DNA of 64,000 bases. Source: an uncultured Lactococcus sp. (GTDB taxonomy: Bacteria; Bacillota; Bacilli; Lactobacillales; Streptococcaceae). The stretch lies in assembly GCF_934191625.1 (NCBI RefSeq), contig NZ_CAKPUG010000004.1, positions 74,060 through 138,059 on the forward strand, written 5' to 3'. The translations under genes were made by a program, and so were the position numbers. The notes below the pieces were generated by a model. The model was not told the DNA's origin. It saw only the letters and a program-made list of their open reading frames with translations, and searched no databases. Below, piece after piece: positions 1-6,565 of this stretch; the stretch's first letter is position 1, and each line of letters opens with the position of its first letter.

Positions 1-789
1 CCTTCACAAGTTAATACATATTATTTTGAGTATGAAAATGGGATGTATTATAACATAACATTTGATGATCCTAAAATAAGTCCAATTTTACAAGCTCCAC
101 AAAGTGACTTAATTCATATAAGATTGCTATCAATAGACGGCGGTAAAACAGGTATAAGTCCACTCTATTCTTTAAGACGTGAATCCAAAATTCAAAAAGC
201 TTCAGATAGACTCACTCTTAGCTCTCTAAATAGTTCTCTTAATGTTCCTGGAGTACTTACAGTTAAGGGGGGAGGCCTTCTTAGTGATAATGAGAAAGCT
301 TCTCGATCTCGTTCATTTATGAGACGTTCAAGAAGTGGAGGGCCAGTTGTATTAGATGATCTTGAAGAGTTTACATCTTTAGAAATAAAATCCAATGTTG
401 CTCAACTACTTTCTCAAACGGATTGGACCTCCAAACAATTTGCAAAGGTATATGGTCTTCCAGATAGTTATATAGGAGGACAAGGAGACCAACAATCCTC
501 AATTCAACAGATTAGTGGAATGTATGCCAGTGCCCTAAATCGTTATCTAAGGCCAGCTATTAGTGAATTAGAGTATAAGCTCAATGATCATATTAACGTA
601 AATATGCGCCCAGCAATTGACCCTATGGGGGACAATTACTTATCTACTATTAGCACGGCTACAAGATGGGGTGCATTGGCAGAAAATCAGGCGACATATG
701 TGTTACAAGAAGCAGGTTATATCCCTAAGGATTTACCGGCTCCTGAAAACACCAATAAAAGAAAGGAGGTGAAAGATGACAGTAATTGA
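1..789 (+). CDS. Phage portal protein (HK97 family), 5'-truncated by window
   Basis: The reading frame is open from base 1, so the first visible ATG at 43 is internal and the N-terminus lies outside the window. About 262 residues are seen. The pattern (LIHIRLLS, then GISPLYSLRRES, then a Gln/Ser-rich C-terminal stretch around GGQGDQQSS) fits the C-terminal half of HK97-type portals, the dodecameric ring through which DNA enters and leaves the capsid. It overlaps the protease gene by 14 nt, showing translational coupling in the head operon. Family call from residue pattern and gene order. Confidence 0.85.
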   Translation, partial: PSQVNTYYFEYENGMYYNITFDDPKISPILQAPQSDLIHIRLLSIDGGKTGISPLYSLRRESKIQKASDRLTLSSLNSSLNVPGVLTVKGGGLLSDNEKASRSRSFMRRSRSGGPVVLDDLEEFTSLEIKSNVAQLLSQTDWTSKQFAKVYGLPDSYIGGQGDQQSSIQQISGMYASALNRYLRPAISELEYKLNDHINVNMRPAIDPMGDNYLSTISTATRWGALAENQATYVLQEAGYIPKDLPAPENTNKRKEVKDDSN

Positions 790-1483
790 AATTAAAGGAG
801 ACATTGTCGATAGCAGTTACGGAATGATGTATGATTGGTTTGGACTTGATTATACAAGTCCATCTAAAGTTAACGATGCTTTAGCAAGTGCCCAAGATGA
901 AGAAATTATTTTAAATATTGCTTCTAACGGTGGTGATGTATTCGCAGCTTCTGAAATTTATAGTGCTGTAAAAATGAATGGAAAACCCGTTACTGTAAAC
1001 ATTCAAGGTTTAGCAGCTTCAGCGGCTTCAGTAATTGCAATGGCAGGAGAAACGGTGAATATATCTCCAACGGCTCAAATAATGATTCATAAAGCTTGGT
1101 CACAACCAGCGGGCAATGCAGAAGATTTACAACATGAAGCAAACGTTTTAAATGGTGTAGATCAATCTATTGCAGCAGCCTATGAATTGAAAACAGGGAT
1201 GAATCAAACAGATATTCTACAGTTAATGTCTAATGAAACTTGGCTTACTGCACAAGATGCAGTTGACAAAGGATTTGCGGATAATATTATGTTTGTGGAT
1301 GCCAATAAACCTGTGTTCTCTAACTCAATTGGAAATATTCCAAGTGCTGATAAGCTTAATGAGTTCATGAATTTTATGAACTTTAAAAATCGCCATAATA
1401 AAACAAAAGCAGAACCAACTAAAGAAAACAAACAAAAAGTCAATTTACGTGATCGTAAGTTGGCTATTTTATTAGAAAAATAA
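776..1483 (+). CDS. ClpP-like prohead maturation protease
   Basis: 235 aa with the ClpP/crotonase fold of Gram-positive phage head proteases: a Gly-rich turn NIASNGGDVFAA, the nucleophile-Ser helix QGLAASAASVIAMAGE, and the catalytic-His region MIHKAWS. It would cleave the capsid precursor and/or scaffold during head maturation. The start overlaps the portal gene and follows a GGAGG site inside it (AAAGGAGGTG). The C-terminal 60 residues are Lys/Asn-rich and outside the protease fold. Position between portal and capsid is canonical. Confidence 0.9.
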   Translation: MTVIEIKGDIVDSSYGMMYDWFGLDYTSPSKVNDALASAQDEEIILNIASNGGDVFAASEIYSAVKMNGKPVTVNIQGLAASAASVIAMAGETVNISPTAQIMIHKAWSQPAGNAEDLQHEANVLNGVDQSIAAAYELKTGMNQTDILQLMSNETWLTAQDAVDKGFADNIMFVDANKPVFSNSIGNIPSADKLNEFMNFMNFKNRHNKTKAEPTKENKQKVNLRDRKLAILLEK

Positions 1484-1494
1484 AGGAGACTCAA

Positions 1495-2778
1495 ATGGGA
1501 GTTAAATTAACTGTAAATCAATTGAACGAGGCATGGATTGCTTCAGGAGACAAAGTAACAGATCTTAATGACAAAATCAATATGTCCCTCAATGATGAAA
1601 ACTTTTCTGCAGAAGAAATGGTAACTTTGAAAAATCAACGTGATAATGAAAAAGCCCGTCGGGATGCACTCAAAGAACAACTTGTAGAAGCACAAGCAGA
1701 ACAAGTTATAAATTTGCGTGAAGATAAAAAAGCACCGCTGAATAAAAGTCAGAACGAACTTAAAGATAAATTCGTATCTGATTTTGTAAATATGGTTCGT
1801 AATCCTATGGCTTTTCTAAATACAGTCTCATCTAACGATGATGGCGGAAGTGACGGTAGTGATAGTGCAGCCGGTCTTACTATTCCTCAAGACATTCGCA
1901 CAATGATTAATACACTTGTTCGCCAATATGATTCATTGCAACAATACGTACGTGTTGAAAATGTGACTACTGCAAGTGGTAGTCGTGTTTATGAAAAATG
2001 GACCGATGTGACACCGTTGACAGTAATGGATGCTGAAGACGGAACTATTCCAGATCTTGATAATCCACGTTTGACAATTATTAAATATTTGATTAAACGC
2101 TATGCAGGTGTTATTACAGCAACTAACACATTGCTTAAGGATACTGCTGAGAATATTCTCAATTGGCTTTCTAGCTGGATTGCTAAAAAAGTAGTAGTTA
2201 CTCGTAACCAAGCAATTATTGCTGTAATGGAGTCTGTACCAACTAAACCAACAATTTCTAACTTTGATGATGTCATTACAATGATAAACACCTCTGTTGA
2301 TCCAGCGATTGTTGCAACATCAACTCTTCTTACCAATCAATCTGGATTAAATAAGATTTCACTTGTTAAAACTGCAGAAGGAAAGTATCTGCTTGAGCCT
2401 GATCCAACTAAACCCAACCAGTATCTTATCAAAGGGAAACGAGTAATCGTTGTCGCAGACCGTTGGCTACCTAATGGTGGTACTGCAAGTGTCCCAACTT
2501 ATCCTCTTTATTATGGTGATATGTCACAAGCAATTACTTTATTTGACCGTGAAAATATGTCATTACTCCCAACAAATATTGGTGCTGGTGCATTTGAAAC
2601 AGATACAACTAAAATTCGTGTGATTGATCGTTTTGATGTTAAATCTACAGATTCAGAAGCCCTAGTAGCAGGATCATTTACTGAAATTGCTGATCAGATT
2701 GGTAATTTTACGGGTAATCAAACATCTACTACTACAACTACTCAACCAACTACAACTACTACAACTGAAGCACAGTAA
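1495..2778 (+). CDS. Major capsid protein (HK97 fold) with Thr-rich C-terminal tail
   Basis: 427 aa. Residues 1-100 form a charged coiled-coil-like delta domain (scaffold), then an Asp/Ser/Gly linker (about 116-125), where maturation cleavage would be expected, then the HK97-fold shell domain (QDIRTMINTLVRQYDSL onward). The last about 18 residues are TTTTTQPTTTTTTEAQ-like and nearly the same as the end of the major tail protein at 5217-5861. SD AAAGGAG at 1483-1489. The delta domain plus shell is the usual HK97-family layout; the Thr tail is an add-on, probably surface-exposed. Confidence 0.92.
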   Translation: MGVKLTVNQLNEAWIASGDKVTDLNDKINMSLNDENFSAEEMVTLKNQRDNEKARRDALKEQLVEAQAEQVINLREDKKAPLNKSQNELKDKFVSDFVNMVRNPMAFLNTVSSNDDGGSDGSDSAAGLTIPQDIRTMINTLVRQYDSLQQYVRVENVTTASGSRVYEKWTDVTPLTVMDAEDGTIPDLDNPRLTIIKYLIKRYAGVITATNTLLKDTAENILNWLSSWIAKKVVVTRNQAIIAVMESVPTKPTISNFDDVITMINTSVDPAIVATSTLLTNQSGLNKISLVKTAEGKYLLEPDPTKPNQYLIKGKRVIVVADRWLPNGGTASVPTYPLYYGDMSQAITLFDRENMSLLPTNIGAGAFETDTTKIRVIDRFDVKSTDSEALVAGSFTEIADQIGNFTGNQTSTTTTTQPTTTTTTEAQ

Positions 2779-2793
2779 CGAAAGGATAGAACG

Positions 2794-3660
2794 ATGAAAT
2801 TTTTATTTGCTCAACCCGCGAAAAAGCGGTTTGTCTGGGAACTGAGAACAGCAATTAAAAGCTTAGTAGACCTTGGGGTAGAAAAGAAAGACATCGTTCT
2901 TCTTTTTGCTCAAGAAGATGATTCAGTTGTTCAAGAATTTAGTGCTTGCGATGTTCATGTTTATTTAGATGATCGATTTGATAAATCTTATATTCCAAGC
3001 ATTAAGCCGTTTTTATGGTGGAAATATCTTGAAGAAGATATTGAACGTGAAAATGAGACTTACGTTTACCTTGATTCAGATACTGTTGTATTGGATCTTT
3101 CAGCTTTTAACCTTCGACCAACAAAAAGCCGCTGGTATTGCTCAGATACAGTAGGTTACTTAGGATATAGATATATTCAGAGTGTAACTCATGCAGAAGA
3201 AGTATTTGAGACAATGACTGATGCAATAAAAGTTCCTATAAAATGGATTGAGAGTATTGAAAAACAATCAGGAGGTGCACAATGGGTAATCAAAAATCCT
3301 AAGGCAGGTTATTGGCATGATGTATATGTGAACTCGATTGTACTTTATAAGGCTATTGAACCTCTTGAAACTTCTCTTCAAAAATGGACAGCTGAGATGT
3401 GGGCTCAATTATGGACAATGTATCACTATGGCATTGATCCAAAAGTAAGTGACAAGTTAGACTTTGCATGGTCTATTGATGAAGAAATTGGCAGTAAGAA
3501 AATCATTCATAATGCCGGTGTTACTGATGACTCTACTCTCTTCTTTAAAGGTAAATATCAAGATACTCCACCATTGTCTGATTTAGCACAAAATTCAGGT
3601 AAAGTATCGGATATTTATGTGTCTAAAGTTAAGGAGGCAAACTATGGTGGTAAAAGTTGA
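2794..3660 (+). CDS. Putative GT-A type glycosyltransferase inside the head operon
   Basis: 288 aa. YVYLDSDTVV near residue 93 carries a DxD metal/nucleotide-sugar motif after a Rossmann-like N-terminus (IVLLFAQEDD). GGAQW near residue 165 and IIHNAG near residue 237 resemble acceptor/donor motifs of GT-A enzymes. No signal peptide or membrane segment, so cytoplasmic. It lies 15 nt after the capsid gene and overlaps the next connector gene by 17 nt, so it is co-translated with virion genes. That position suggests it modifies virion proteins, the Thr-rich capsid and tail-tube tails being the obvious acceptors; this is inference. Family assignment rests on the DxD motif and overall pattern. Confidence 0.7.
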   Translation: MKFLFAQPAKKRFVWELRTAIKSLVDLGVEKKDIVLLFAQEDDSVVQEFSACDVHVYLDDRFDKSYIPSIKPFLWWKYLEEDIERENETYVYLDSDTVVLDLSAFNLRPTKSRWYCSDTVGYLGYRYIQSVTHAEEVFETMTDAIKVPIKWIESIEKQSGGAQWVIKNPKAGYWHDVYVNSIVLYKAIEPLETSLQKWTAEMWAQLWTMYHYGIDPKVSDKLDFAWSIDEEIGSKKIIHNAGVTDDSTLFFKGKYQDTPPLSDLAQNSGKVSDIYVSKVKEANYGGKS

Positions 3661-3964
3661 AAATCTTCTTGATCAGCTTGCTGAAGATGAAACTAGGAAA
3701 GCTCAGTTAGAATTTTATCTTAAGTCTGCAACAAGCTGGGTAAAAAACTCTATTACCTCTAAGGAAGAAGATGAAGATTTTTTTATTACAAAACAAGCAG
3801 AACCTCTTATGGATTTAGCTATATTAAGTTATGCTATGGACCTATGGACGCATCGTTCAGAGAGAATGCCAGCGACCACAGCAGTAAGACATATGATTGG
3901 TCAATTACGTGGCTTATACTCCACTTGGAAAGAGGAGCAGGATGAAGAAATTCAAACCCAATGA
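3644..3964 (+). CDS. Head-tail connector (gp6-like DNA-packaging protein)
   Basis: 106 aa from ATG 3644, chosen because AAGGAGG lies 9 nt upstream; a longer frame from 3617 has no such site. Helical and small, with LLDQLAEDETRKAQLEFYLKSA at its start, like the HK97 gp6/SPP1 gp15 adaptor family that docks under the portal. Overlaps the glycosyltransferase stop and the next start. Confidence 0.72.
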   Translation: MVVKVENLLDQLAEDETRKAQLEFYLKSATSWVKNSITSKEEDEDFFITKQAEPLMDLAILSYAMDLWTHRSERMPATTAVRHMIGQLRGLYSTWKEEQDEEIQTQ

Positions 3965-4289
3965 TCTTAATCGAAAATGTAAAATTGGTACTTTCAAGAC
4001 AATTAAAACATCAACTGGAGGAAGTTTTAAATCTCTTGATTTAGATATGGCTAAAGAAATATGGTTCGGATTTAAAACACGAAGTCTATCCTTACAATAT
4101 CAAATTCAAGGTACGGAAATAGCAGATACATTTGAAATTGTGGTTCGTCATAATCCTATTTTTACTAAAAAAATGGGGGTTCTTATAGATGAGACACTGT
4201 ATGATATTAAAAATATTTCATCAGATGACTCTGCGTCAATACAAAAATTTGACTTTCTGACTTTAAAAGAAAAAGTTACAGGGGCTTAA
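3942..4289 (+). CDS. Head closure protein
   Basis: 115 aa from ATG 3942 (GAGGAG just upstream), overlapping the connector gene. Beta-rich pattern with EIWFGFKTRSLSLQYQIQGTEIADT and an Arg-His-Asn-Pro turn, like SPP1 gp16 head-tail joining proteins that stop DNA leakage after packaging. Assigned mainly by length and its fixed place between gp6-like and gp10-like genes. Confidence 0.68.
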   Translation: MKKFKPNDLNRKCKIGTFKTIKTSTGGSFKSLDLDMAKEIWFGFKTRSLSLQYQIQGTEIADTFEIVVRHNPIFTKKMGVLIDETLYDIKNISSDDSASIQKFDFLTLKEKVTGA

Positions 4290-4291
4290 CT

Positions 4292-4795
4292 ATGGCTACC
4301 TTCGAAGAAGCAATGAAATTACTTGTTGATGAAGCAGAAGCTTTGAGTACAGGAATGTCTGTTGAAGACAAAGCTAAAGTAACAAAAGCTGGTGCTAAAG
4401 TTTTTAAACAAGCTCTAGATTATGAAGTTAGAAATCGTCACTACCGTCACCGTGATACTGGAGAAGACCCACATTTGGCAGATGATATTGTGATTAAAAA
4501 TAAAAATATTGATGATGTTAAAGATGGTGAAAGCGTTGTAGGATGGGAAAGAAGCACTACAAAAGGAACTCATACCAAAGGATATATCGCTAATATCATA
4601 AATAATGGTAGCCGATTTCCTCAGTTTACAACTCGTTCTGGAAGAAAGTATAAAAAGCCTGGGGAAGTTGCAGTTCATGCAGATCATTTTATTGAGGAAA
4701 CAAGAAATAATCCTGTTGTTAAGCAGGGAATATTAAAAGCAGAAGCAGAAGCTATGCGCAAAATTATCAATAGGAGAAACAAGAATAAGAAATGA
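4292..4795 (+). CDS. HK97 gp10-like tail-component protein
   Basis: 167 aa, basic, with a C-terminal Lys/Asn-rich end. The run NRHYRHRDTGEDPHLADDI followed by HADHFIEETRNN matches HK97 gp10-family proteins, which bridge connector and tail terminator. Starts 2 nt after the head-closure stop and overlaps the next gene by 4 nt. Confidence 0.75.
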   Translation: MATFEEAMKLLVDEAEALSTGMSVEDKAKVTKAGAKVFKQALDYEVRNRHYRHRDTGEDPHLADDIVIKNKNIDDVKDGESVVGWERSTTKGTHTKGYIANIINNGSRFPQFTTRSGRKYKKPGEVAVHADHFIEETRNNPVVKQGILKAEAEAMRKIINRRNKNKK

Positions 4796-5187
4796 AAAGA
4801 CCAGTACAACTTGTTGAGGATATTCTTAGAAAAAGTATTTTTCCTTTTGATGATATTTTTCTTGATGCAATACCTCAAGAAGAATTGAAAAATACGAATA
4901 AAACTCAAGTACTTCTTACTGAAGCTACAAATAGTCCCAGTGAGTATGGGAACTCAATGTTTACTTCATTTGATTATGGGGTTTATGTTCAAATTTTCTA
5001 TACAAATAGTCTAGATGTAAATATAGATACAACTGAAAAAGAAATAGAGTTGATGGAACACTTTATTAATAATGAATGGCTTATTTCACAATCTCAAGCT
5101 CACTATCTTGATCCAGAAACAGGACAAATGATTAAAAACTTAATAGTGCAACGCACTATGACTTTAAGAGAAGTAGCAAATAGCTAA
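4792..5187 (+). CDS. Tail terminator protein
   Basis: 131 aa. ATGA overlap with the preceding gene. The mixed alpha/beta pattern and the order gp10-like, this gene, major tail protein match lambda gpU / SPP1 gp17-type tail terminators, which cap the tail tube before head joining. No diagnostic motif; call depends on synteny. Confidence 0.65.
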   Translation: MKRPVQLVEDILRKSIFPFDDIFLDAIPQEELKNTNKTQVLLTEATNSPSEYGNSMFTSFDYGVYVQIFYTNSLDVNIDTTEKEIELMEHFINNEWLISQSQAHYLDPETGQMIKNLIVQRTMTLREVANS

Positions 5188-5216
5188 TTTGCTTTTTACT
5201 AAGAAAGGAAACAAAA

Positions 5217-5861
5217 ATGGCAACTAAAGGTTTAAGAATGGTAACTCTAGGACTCCTCGACAAAGAAGGAGTATTAATAAAAGGAGAAGAAGGACTTTCT
5301 GAAAATGGGATTTTCCCAATTACTGATGAGATGTTGGGAACGAAAACAGCTAATATTACAAACGTATCCAGTGCGCCTGCCATGATTTATGGTAATGATG
5401 GACAGGTTGATGCTGATATTGCTAAAGGTACGCCATCAGTTGCGTTTGATTTTAATGGTCTCCCTTTTGAAATCAAACAAAAAATCCTAGGTCGTACAAA
5501 TGATGGTAAAGGGGGCTATACCCAAGGAGAAGCACCTAAAGTTGCTGCATTGATTCAAACAACAACTATTGGAACTGCTTCACCACAATATATTGGGTTT
5601 GCTTCAGGAAAAATGAATGAAGCTGCCCTAAATTTGCAAACTAATACAAATGCTGTAGTTCGGGTAGATGATGCTTTGACATTCACTGGATTTTCAGTAA
5701 GTCGTTGGAACGGTCAGGCTATTAAATTCTTTGATGGAGGAGATGAAAGCTTCGTAGAAGAAAATATGTTAGCCGATGTATTTAATGGATATGATTCATC
5801 TACTACAACCACCACAACAACTACTCAACCAACTACAACCACAACAACTGAAGCTCAGTAA
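5217..5861 (+). CDS. Major tail tube protein with Thr-rich C-terminal tail
   Basis: 214 aa; N-terminal LRMVTLGLLDKEG and the central beta-rich body fit the Gram-positive siphophage tail-tube family. SD AAAGGAAA at 5203. The last 21 residues are a Thr run ending QPTTTTTTEAQ, matching the capsid C-terminus apart from a longer first Thr stretch. At DNA level the two tails differ at several synonymous third positions, so protein similarity is kept while codons drift. The gene is followed by a small hairpin and a tRNA-like element before the tail chaperone gene. Confidence 0.88.
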   Translation: MATKGLRMVTLGLLDKEGVLIKGEEGLSENGIFPITDEMLGTKTANITNVSSAPAMIYGNDGQVDADIAKGTPSVAFDFNGLPFEIKQKILGRTNDGKGGYTQGEAPKVAALIQTTTIGTASPQYIGFASGKMNEAALNLQTNTNAVVRVDDALTFTGFSVSRWNGQAIKFFDGGDESFVEENMLADVFNGYDSSTTTTTTTTQPTTTTTTEAQ

Positions 5862-5868
5862 CAAAATT

Positions 5869-5888
5869 AAGCGAGGAAACTCGCTTTT
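5869..5888 (+). terminator. Short hairpin after tail-tube gene (possible partial terminator)
   Basis: AAGCGAG, GAAA tetraloop, CTCGCTT, then only three to four T. A 7-bp stem with a stable GNRA-type loop but weak U tract, so partial termination or 3'-end protection of the abundant capsid/tail-tube mRNA is more likely than a full stop. Confidence 0.6.
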
Positions 5889-5893
5889 ATAAT

Positions 5894-5934
5894 GGAATAG
5901 TAAGGTTATTGCAGGTTCGATTCCTGCCTATTCC
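5894..5934 (+). ncRNA. tRNA-like minihelix (acceptor stem plus T-arm only)
   Basis: GGAATAG (5894-5900) pairs perfectly with CTATTCC (5928-5934), a 7-bp acceptor-like stem. Directly inside its 3' strand lies a T-arm: GCAGG, loop TTCGATT, CCTGC (5911-5927), with canonical 5-bp stem and 7-nt loop. Only 10 nt (5901-5910) replace the D and anticodon arms. The next base is G and no CCA is encoded. It cannot decode, but such acceptor/T-stem minihelices are the recognised minimal substrate type for RNase P, so it may mark an mRNA processing site between tail-tube and chaperone genes. Function is inferred; the structure is read directly. Confidence 0.7.
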
Positions 5935-5963
5935 GTAAAAAATATAATATAAGGAGTTAAATC

Positions 5964-6380
5964 ATGAAATTATCATTACCAGAAATCCGAGAAGAAGCTT
6001 TTGAGGTAAAAACATCAATTAAAAATATTAAAAAAATGCATGCTTATCAATTGGAGTTAGCAAAGGGACAAGAAGAACTTGCTGCTGCTCAAGACGGATC
6101 TTTAGAAGAGCTGACTAAAGCGATTGCAATTGATGATATGACAGTTATTAATAATGCTGAAAAGTTTATTACGGAAATTCTTGGATTGACTACAAAAGAA
6201 ATTGATAAATTAGAAGACTTTGGGCGTGGTGAGTTTATGAAATTACAGTCTAAACTGGTCCTTTCTCTTCAAGGTTATAGTGATGAACAAATTAATGAAA
6301 TGTTTGAAGAGGAGGTGGATTCTGCCGAAAAAAAAGTTCAAGCATTGAAGAAAGAAAAGTCTACCACAATAACCAATTAA
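5964..6380 (+). CDS. Tail assembly chaperone, short form (gpG-like)
   Basis: 138 aa, strongly acidic and helical, in the fixed position between tail tube and tape measure. Tail chaperones of this type bind the tape measure and guide tube polymerisation. SD AAGGAG at 5952. The zero-frame product ends at TAA 6378-6380; a longer form is made by frameshifting (next entry). Confidence 0.8.
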   Translation: MKLSLPEIREEAFEVKTSIKNIKKMHAYQLELAKGQEELAAAQDGSLEELTKAIAIDDMTVINNAEKFITEILGLTTKEIDKLEDFGRGEFMKLQSKLVLSLQGYSDEQINEMFEEEVDSAEKKVQALKKEKSTTITN

Positions 6381-6541
6381 TAGATTTACAGTTATTTGAA
6401 AAAAATATCATAGAAAATTGGCACTGGACTCTTAAACAAGTGGAAGAACAAGATTACTATGATCTGATTGACGTGTTTAATGCCAAAGAAGATAATAAAT
6501 TAGCTTCCTTTGATGATTTAAAGAAGATGTTTGGGCAATAG
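5964..6541 (+). CDS. Tail assembly chaperone, -1 frameshift form (gpGT-like)
   Basis: Reading slips from frame 0 to -1 at A AAA AAA (6329-6335); the -1 frame is open from 6308 to TAG 6539-6541. The extension is about 68 residues, including NWHWTLKQVEEQDYYDL and ending KKMFGQ, giving a product of about 192 aa. A Trp-rich, short second frame ending 24 nt before the tape-measure start is the classic GT layout of siphophages. This explains the otherwise gene-free gap 6381-6565. Confidence 0.82.
6329..6335 (+). promoter_or_regulatory. -1 ribosomal slippery heptamer
   Basis: A AAA AAA followed by G, in the X XXY YYZ register relative to the chaperone frame (codons GAA AAA AAA GTT). Both tRNAs can re-pair after a -1 slip, and the -1 frame is open downstream. 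Confidence 0.75.
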
Positions 6542-6565
6542 TATCAAAAAGAAAGGCGACTGCAT

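Noticed and set aside
2724..2778. Simple microsatellite (ACT/ACA repeats) as replication noise
   Set aside because: A second tail-tube copy has nearly the same protein but different synonymous codons, and both are in frame at protein ends, which argues for selected protein sequence.
5894..5934. Functional tRNA gene
   Set aside because: T-arm and acceptor stem are perfect, but there is no D-arm, anticodon arm or anticodon; only 10 nt fill that space. Treated as a tRNA-like element.
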